This document shows positions 6,631-8,767 of a DNA stretch of 8,767 nucleotides, one piece after another. The position numbers and the translations under genes were made by a program. The DNA is taken from positions 1 to 8,767 of the forward strand of contig CALNBW010000330.1 of assembly GCA_937874815.1 (NCBI GenBank). Reading direction: 5' to 3'. The notes under the pieces are model-generated. The model worked only from the letters and a program-made list of their open reading frames with translations, was not told the origin of the DNA and searched no databases. Each line of letters begins with the position of its first letter. Within the stretch, counting starts at the first letter, position 1. The DNA is from an uncultured Bacillota bacterium. GTDB taxonomy: Bacteria; Bacillota; UBA994; UBA5500.

Positions 6631-7668
6631 ATGGAGAAAAGAGAACCTATTCTTTCCGCCAAAGATATTGAAGTTCAATTCACTTTACGCGGTCAGAAGC
6701 TAACAGCTATTCGCAATGCCTCGCTCGATGTCTATCCGGAGGAGACTCTAGCCATAGTGGGAGAATCGGGCAGTGGCAAAAGTGTTTTCACCAAGTGCTT
6801 TGTTGGCATGCTTGACAATAATGGTAGTATCACTAACGGTTCAATCATGTACGAAGGCAAAGACTTGGCCCAGTTTAAAACGGAGAAGGAATGGCTTACC
6901 GTTCGCGGCAAGAAGATTGCCATGGTGATGCAAGACCCTCTCACTTCTCTAAACCCTTTGCGGCCCATTGGGCTACAAATCCAAGAAGCAGTTGAACTGC
7001 ATCAGGGCCTCAAGGGCAGGGAGGCACGAGCGGAAGCAATCCGCATGCTTGATGTGGTCGGTATCCCCGAGCCCGAGACCCGCTATCGGCAATACCCCCA
7101 TGAATTCTCGGGCGGTATGCGGCAGCGCGTGGTTATCGCCATGGCCGTGGCCTGCAAACCGCAGATTCTTATCTGCGACGAGCCCACAACTGCCCTGGAC
7201 GTGACTATTCAGGCTCAAATATTGGACCTGATTCGCACCTTGCAAAAAGAGCATAAGATGACAATTATCTACATTACCCACGACCTGGGTGTCGTAGCTA
7301 ATGTAGCTGATCGAGTCGCCGTTATGTATGCCGGACAGATTATTGAGCTAGGCACGGCGGAAGAGGTTTTTTATGATTCCTGGCACCCCTATACTTGGGC
7401 CCTGCTGGGCGCTTTGCCCCAGCTAGGTGTTAAAGGGGAAAAACTTCCAGCCATTGATGGCACGCCCCCCAACTTGTTCAACAAGCTCCAGGGCGATGCC
7501 TTTGCGCCGCGTAATAAGCAGGCACTGGCGATAGACTTTATTCAAGAACCGCCATTTTTCCAGGTCTCTCCAACCCATATGGCCAAAACCTGGTACCTTG
7601 ATCCCCGGGCTCCCAAGATTACCAAACCCGATTCGGTGCGGCCTCTATCGGAGCAGATGAATATATAA
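6631..7668 (+). CDS. oppD: Oligopeptide ABC transporter ATPase OppD, lacking the C-terminal iron-sulfur cysteines
   Basis: OppD is one of two ATPases that drive peptide import. In its 345 residues the motifs are complete: Walker A GESGSGKS (44-51), Q-loop Gln101 in MVMQDP, signature FSGGMRQR (159-166), Walker B ILICD (179-183) with catalytic Glu184, TALD (188-191) and switch His217 in THD. The C-terminal oligopeptide domain follows (HPYTWALLGALPQ, then IDGTPPNLFNKLQGDAFAPR). In many OppD/DppD proteins this domain carries four cysteines binding a [4Fe-4S] cluster. Here the aligned positions are Asp289, Asn295, Asp302 and Thr320, while the surrounding GxAFAPR, EPPF and W321 are kept. ATG follows the oppC stop by 15 bases with TAAAGGAGG (6613-6621) as ribosome site. 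The TAA is in frame with the following OppF coding sequence. Confidence 0.94.
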   Translation: MEKREPILSAKDIEVQFTLRGQKLTAIRNASLDVYPEETLAIVGESGSGKSVFTKCFVGMLDNNGSITNGSIMYEGKDLAQFKTEKEWLTVRGKKIAMVMQDPLTSLNPLRPIGLQIQEAVELHQGLKGREARAEAIRMLDVVGIPEPETRYRQYPHEFSGGMRQRVVIAMAVACKPQILICDEPTTALDVTIQAQILDLIRTLQKEHKMTIIYITHDLGVVANVADRVAVMYAGQIIELGTAEEVFYDSWHPYTWALLGALPQLGVKGEKLPAIDGTPPNLFNKLQGDAFAPRNKQALAIDFIQEPPFFQVSPTHMAKTWYLDPRAPKITKPDSVRPLSEQMNI

Positions 7669-7770
7669 AGCGCTGCTACTATAGAGCGGCCGCGCGAAAC
7701 TGAGGAACGCGAGGTTCTGATACAGGCCAAAGATCTGCAGGTCACCTTCGGTTCCGGCCGTAGGAAATTT
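7669..7770 (+). other. OppF N-terminal coding sequence in frame with oppD, without a canonical start
   Basis: Straight after the oppD TAA (7666-7668) the same frame stays open for 34 codons into OppF. From 7681 it reads I-ERPRETEEREVLIQAKDLQ and then VTFGSGRRKF, which looks like a normal OppF N-terminus including the first beta-strand of the ATPase fold. No ATG, GTG or TTG occurs in this frame before GTG at 7771. Candidate unusual starts are ATA at 7681-7683, where an ATG would give a typical MERPRE opening and 315 residues but with no ribosome site, and CTG at 7717-7719, 9 bases after GAGGAA (7702-7707), giving 303 residues. A mutation, a consensus error or real use of a rare start would all fit. 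Confidence 0.6.
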
Positions 7771-8628
7771 GTGGCGGTGAACAACGTTAACTTTGATATC
7801 TACCGCGGCGAAACCTTCTCCTTGGTGGGTGAAAGCGGTTCAGGCAAAACTACGATTGGTCGCGCTCTCTTGCGCATCAATCCCATCAGCTCTGGCGAAA
7901 TTCACTTTAAGGGCCGCAGGATTGACGGCGATATTTCTAAGGAGCTTGATCTGGAGGTCATACGCAGTTGCCAGATGATTTTCCAGGATCCGATGGGTTC
8001 GCTGAACGAGCGGGCGAAGGTTGATTACATTGTCGGCGAAGGTATCTTAAACCATCATCTATACACCGACGAACAGGATCGTCAGCGTAAAATACAGCGG
8101 GCCTTACGGGAAGTTGGTCTGCTCCCCGAATTCGCATCCCGCTTCCCCCATGAATTCTCCGGTGGGCAAAGGCAGCGTATTGGCGTTGCCCGTGCCTTGA
8201 TTATGGAGCCGGAATTCATTGTGGCTGATGAGCCGATTTCCGCCTTGGACGTCTCTATTCGGGCTCAGGTGTTAAACCTGTTGAATGAGCTTAAAAACAG
8301 GCGGAAACTGACCTATCTGTTCATTTCGCATGACTTGTCCGTCGTACGTTTTATCTCCGACCGGATTGCGGTTATCCGCGCGGGGCGCATCGTGGAACTG
8401 GCCGAATCAGAAGAGTTGTTCCACAAACCGCTCCATCCGTATACGAAGGCCTTAATATCCGCTGTTCCGTATCCCGACCCTGAGCTTGAACGGAGCAAAA
8501 AACTAGTGATCTATGATCCCAAAGAACATGAGCATCCGGAAGAGGAGCTTATCTGGGCCGAAATTGTCCCAGGGCACTTCGTATCCGGAACCAAACGGCA
8601 GATCGCAGAATACCGTTTGCACTACTAA
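7771..8628 (+). CDS. oppF: Oligopeptide ABC transporter ATPase OppF (start uncertain, probably further upstream)
   Basis: OppF is the second ATPase of the importer. Coordinates begin at GTG 7771, the first standard start, preceded by AGGAAA 4-5 bases upstream; this gives 285 residues but would omit the first beta-strand, which is encoded at 7681-7770. Family members are usually 305-330 residues. Numbered from GTG, the motifs are Walker A GESGSGKTT (20-28), Q-loop Gln72 in MIFQDPMGSLN, signature FSGGQRQR (129-136), Walker B FIVAD with Glu154, SALD (157-160) and switch His187 in SHD. The oligopeptide C-terminal part is HPYTKALISAVPYPDPE, then IVPGHFV; it has no cysteines. It is the last operon gene, with a strong terminator starting 12 bases after its stop. 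The function is secure, the start is not. Confidence 0.88.
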   Translation: MAVNNVNFDIYRGETFSLVGESGSGKTTIGRALLRINPISSGEIHFKGRRIDGDISKELDLEVIRSCQMIFQDPMGSLNERAKVDYIVGEGILNHHLYTDEQDRQRKIQRALREVGLLPEFASRFPHEFSGGQRQRIGVARALIMEPEFIVADEPISALDVSIRAQVLNLLNELKNRRKLTYLFISHDLSVVRFISDRIAVIRAGRIVELAESEELFHKPLHPYTKALISAVPYPDPELERSKKLVIYDPKEHEHPEEELIWAEIVPGHFVSGTKRQIAEYRLHY

Positions 8629-8640
8629 AAGCCAACACGA

Positions 8641-8676
8641 AAGCGGAGGCCCGCCAGATGGGGAGCCTCCGCTTTT
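8641..8676 (+). terminator. Intrinsic terminator of the opp operon
   Basis: AAGCGGAGGC (8641-8650) pairs perfectly over ten bases with GCCTCCGCTT (8665-8674) across a 14-base loop, and TTTT (8673-8676) followed by AT ends the hairpin. It starts 12 bases after the oppF stop. Because a minus-strand gene probably converges from the right, it may stop transcription from both sides, although the T-run is weaker in the minus direction. Confidence 0.88.
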
Positions 8677-8692
8677 ATAATTGGTGCTGTAA

Positions 8693-8767
8693 TTATAGCA
8701 AAGATAACACGAAGTAAATGACACTGCAGATCACGCTGGCCATCAGGCTGCAGATAGCGCGTTCTTC
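8693..8767 (-). CDS. C-terminal end of a probable membrane protein (partial, unrecognised)
   Basis: On the minus strand the window edge opens into a frame of 24 codons ending at TAA (8695-8693). It reads EERAICSLMASVICSVIYFV then LSLL, of which the last 20 or so residues are almost all hydrophobic, as in a C-terminal membrane helix. The frame ends just before the opp terminator, which is where a convergent gene should stop. I do not recognise the family from so short a piece. The opposite strand has a start at 8718 with a weak ribosome site, which is a less likely alternative. Confidence 0.4.
   Translation of the reverse strand, partial: EERAICSLMASVICSVIYFVLSLL

Noticed and set aside
7687..7694. 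GCGGCCGC palindrome at the oppD-oppF junction
   Set aside because: It is a short GC palindrome inside coding sequence (codons for Arg, Pro, Arg), too short to argue for a regulatory or cloning origin.
6631..8628. A genuine single oppD-oppF fusion gene
   Set aside because: The frame is shared, but a TAA stop separates the parts, and TAA is the least leaky stop. A fusion is kept only as one hypothesis in the start-codon finding.
8718..8767. Plus-strand gene starting at ATG 8718
   Set aside because: Its ribosome site is weak and there is no clear promoter, whereas the minus strand of the same bases encodes a hydrophobic helix ending in a stop just before the terminator.
1..8767. CRISPR array, tRNA, rRNA, insertion sequence or prophage genes
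   Set aside because: No regularly spaced repeats, cloverleaf, rRNA segments, transposase or integrase motifs were seen on either strand.

Overview
The window looks like a chromosomal segment from a Gram-positive-type bacterium of the Firmicutes (Bacillota), probably a clostridial lineage. The reasons are strong AGGAGG-type ribosome binding sites, frequent GTG starts, a lipoprotein-type peptide-binding protein, a family M3 PepF peptidase, and a pair of GGGGGACGG-type intergenic repeats of a kind common in clostridial genomes. Base composition is balanced, near 50% GC by eye. No rRNA, tRNA, CRISPR array, intact transposon or phage gene is visible.

Layout. Positions 1-291 (minus) hold the first 97 codons of fabZ, the beta-hydroxyacyl-ACP dehydratase of fatty-acid elongation, with its own promoter and ribosome site at about 299-363. 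The divergent gap up to 535 carries two tandem copies of a roughly 49-bp REP-like element (380-477) and a possible promoter overlapping a perfect inverted repeat. pepF (536-2335, plus) encodes a zinc oligoendopeptidase. The 432-bp gap 2336-2767 holds three hairpins or dyads near its start and a structured leader before the next operon, but no convincing gene. Then comes a five-gene oligopeptide ABC transporter operon, oppA-oppB-oppC-oppD-oppF (2768-8628), with gaps of 3, -4 and 15 bp between the first four genes. It ends at a strong intrinsic terminator (8641-8676). The last 75 bases are probably the C-terminal end of a convergent membrane-protein gene on the minus strand.

Working together. 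OppA is a membrane-anchored peptide-binding lipoprotein, OppB and OppC form the membrane channel, and OppD and OppF are the two ATPases. Imported peptides could be trimmed in the cytoplasm by PepF, although pepF seems to be a separate transcription unit.

The operon is a known system type, and I do not see a wholly new system. Two details are unusual. OppD keeps its C-terminal oligopeptide-transporter domain but has lost all four cysteines that hold the iron-sulfur cluster in related proteins. OppF has its complete N-terminal coding sequence but no ATG, GTG or TTG in front of it; it lies in the same frame as oppD, separated from it only by one TAA codon.
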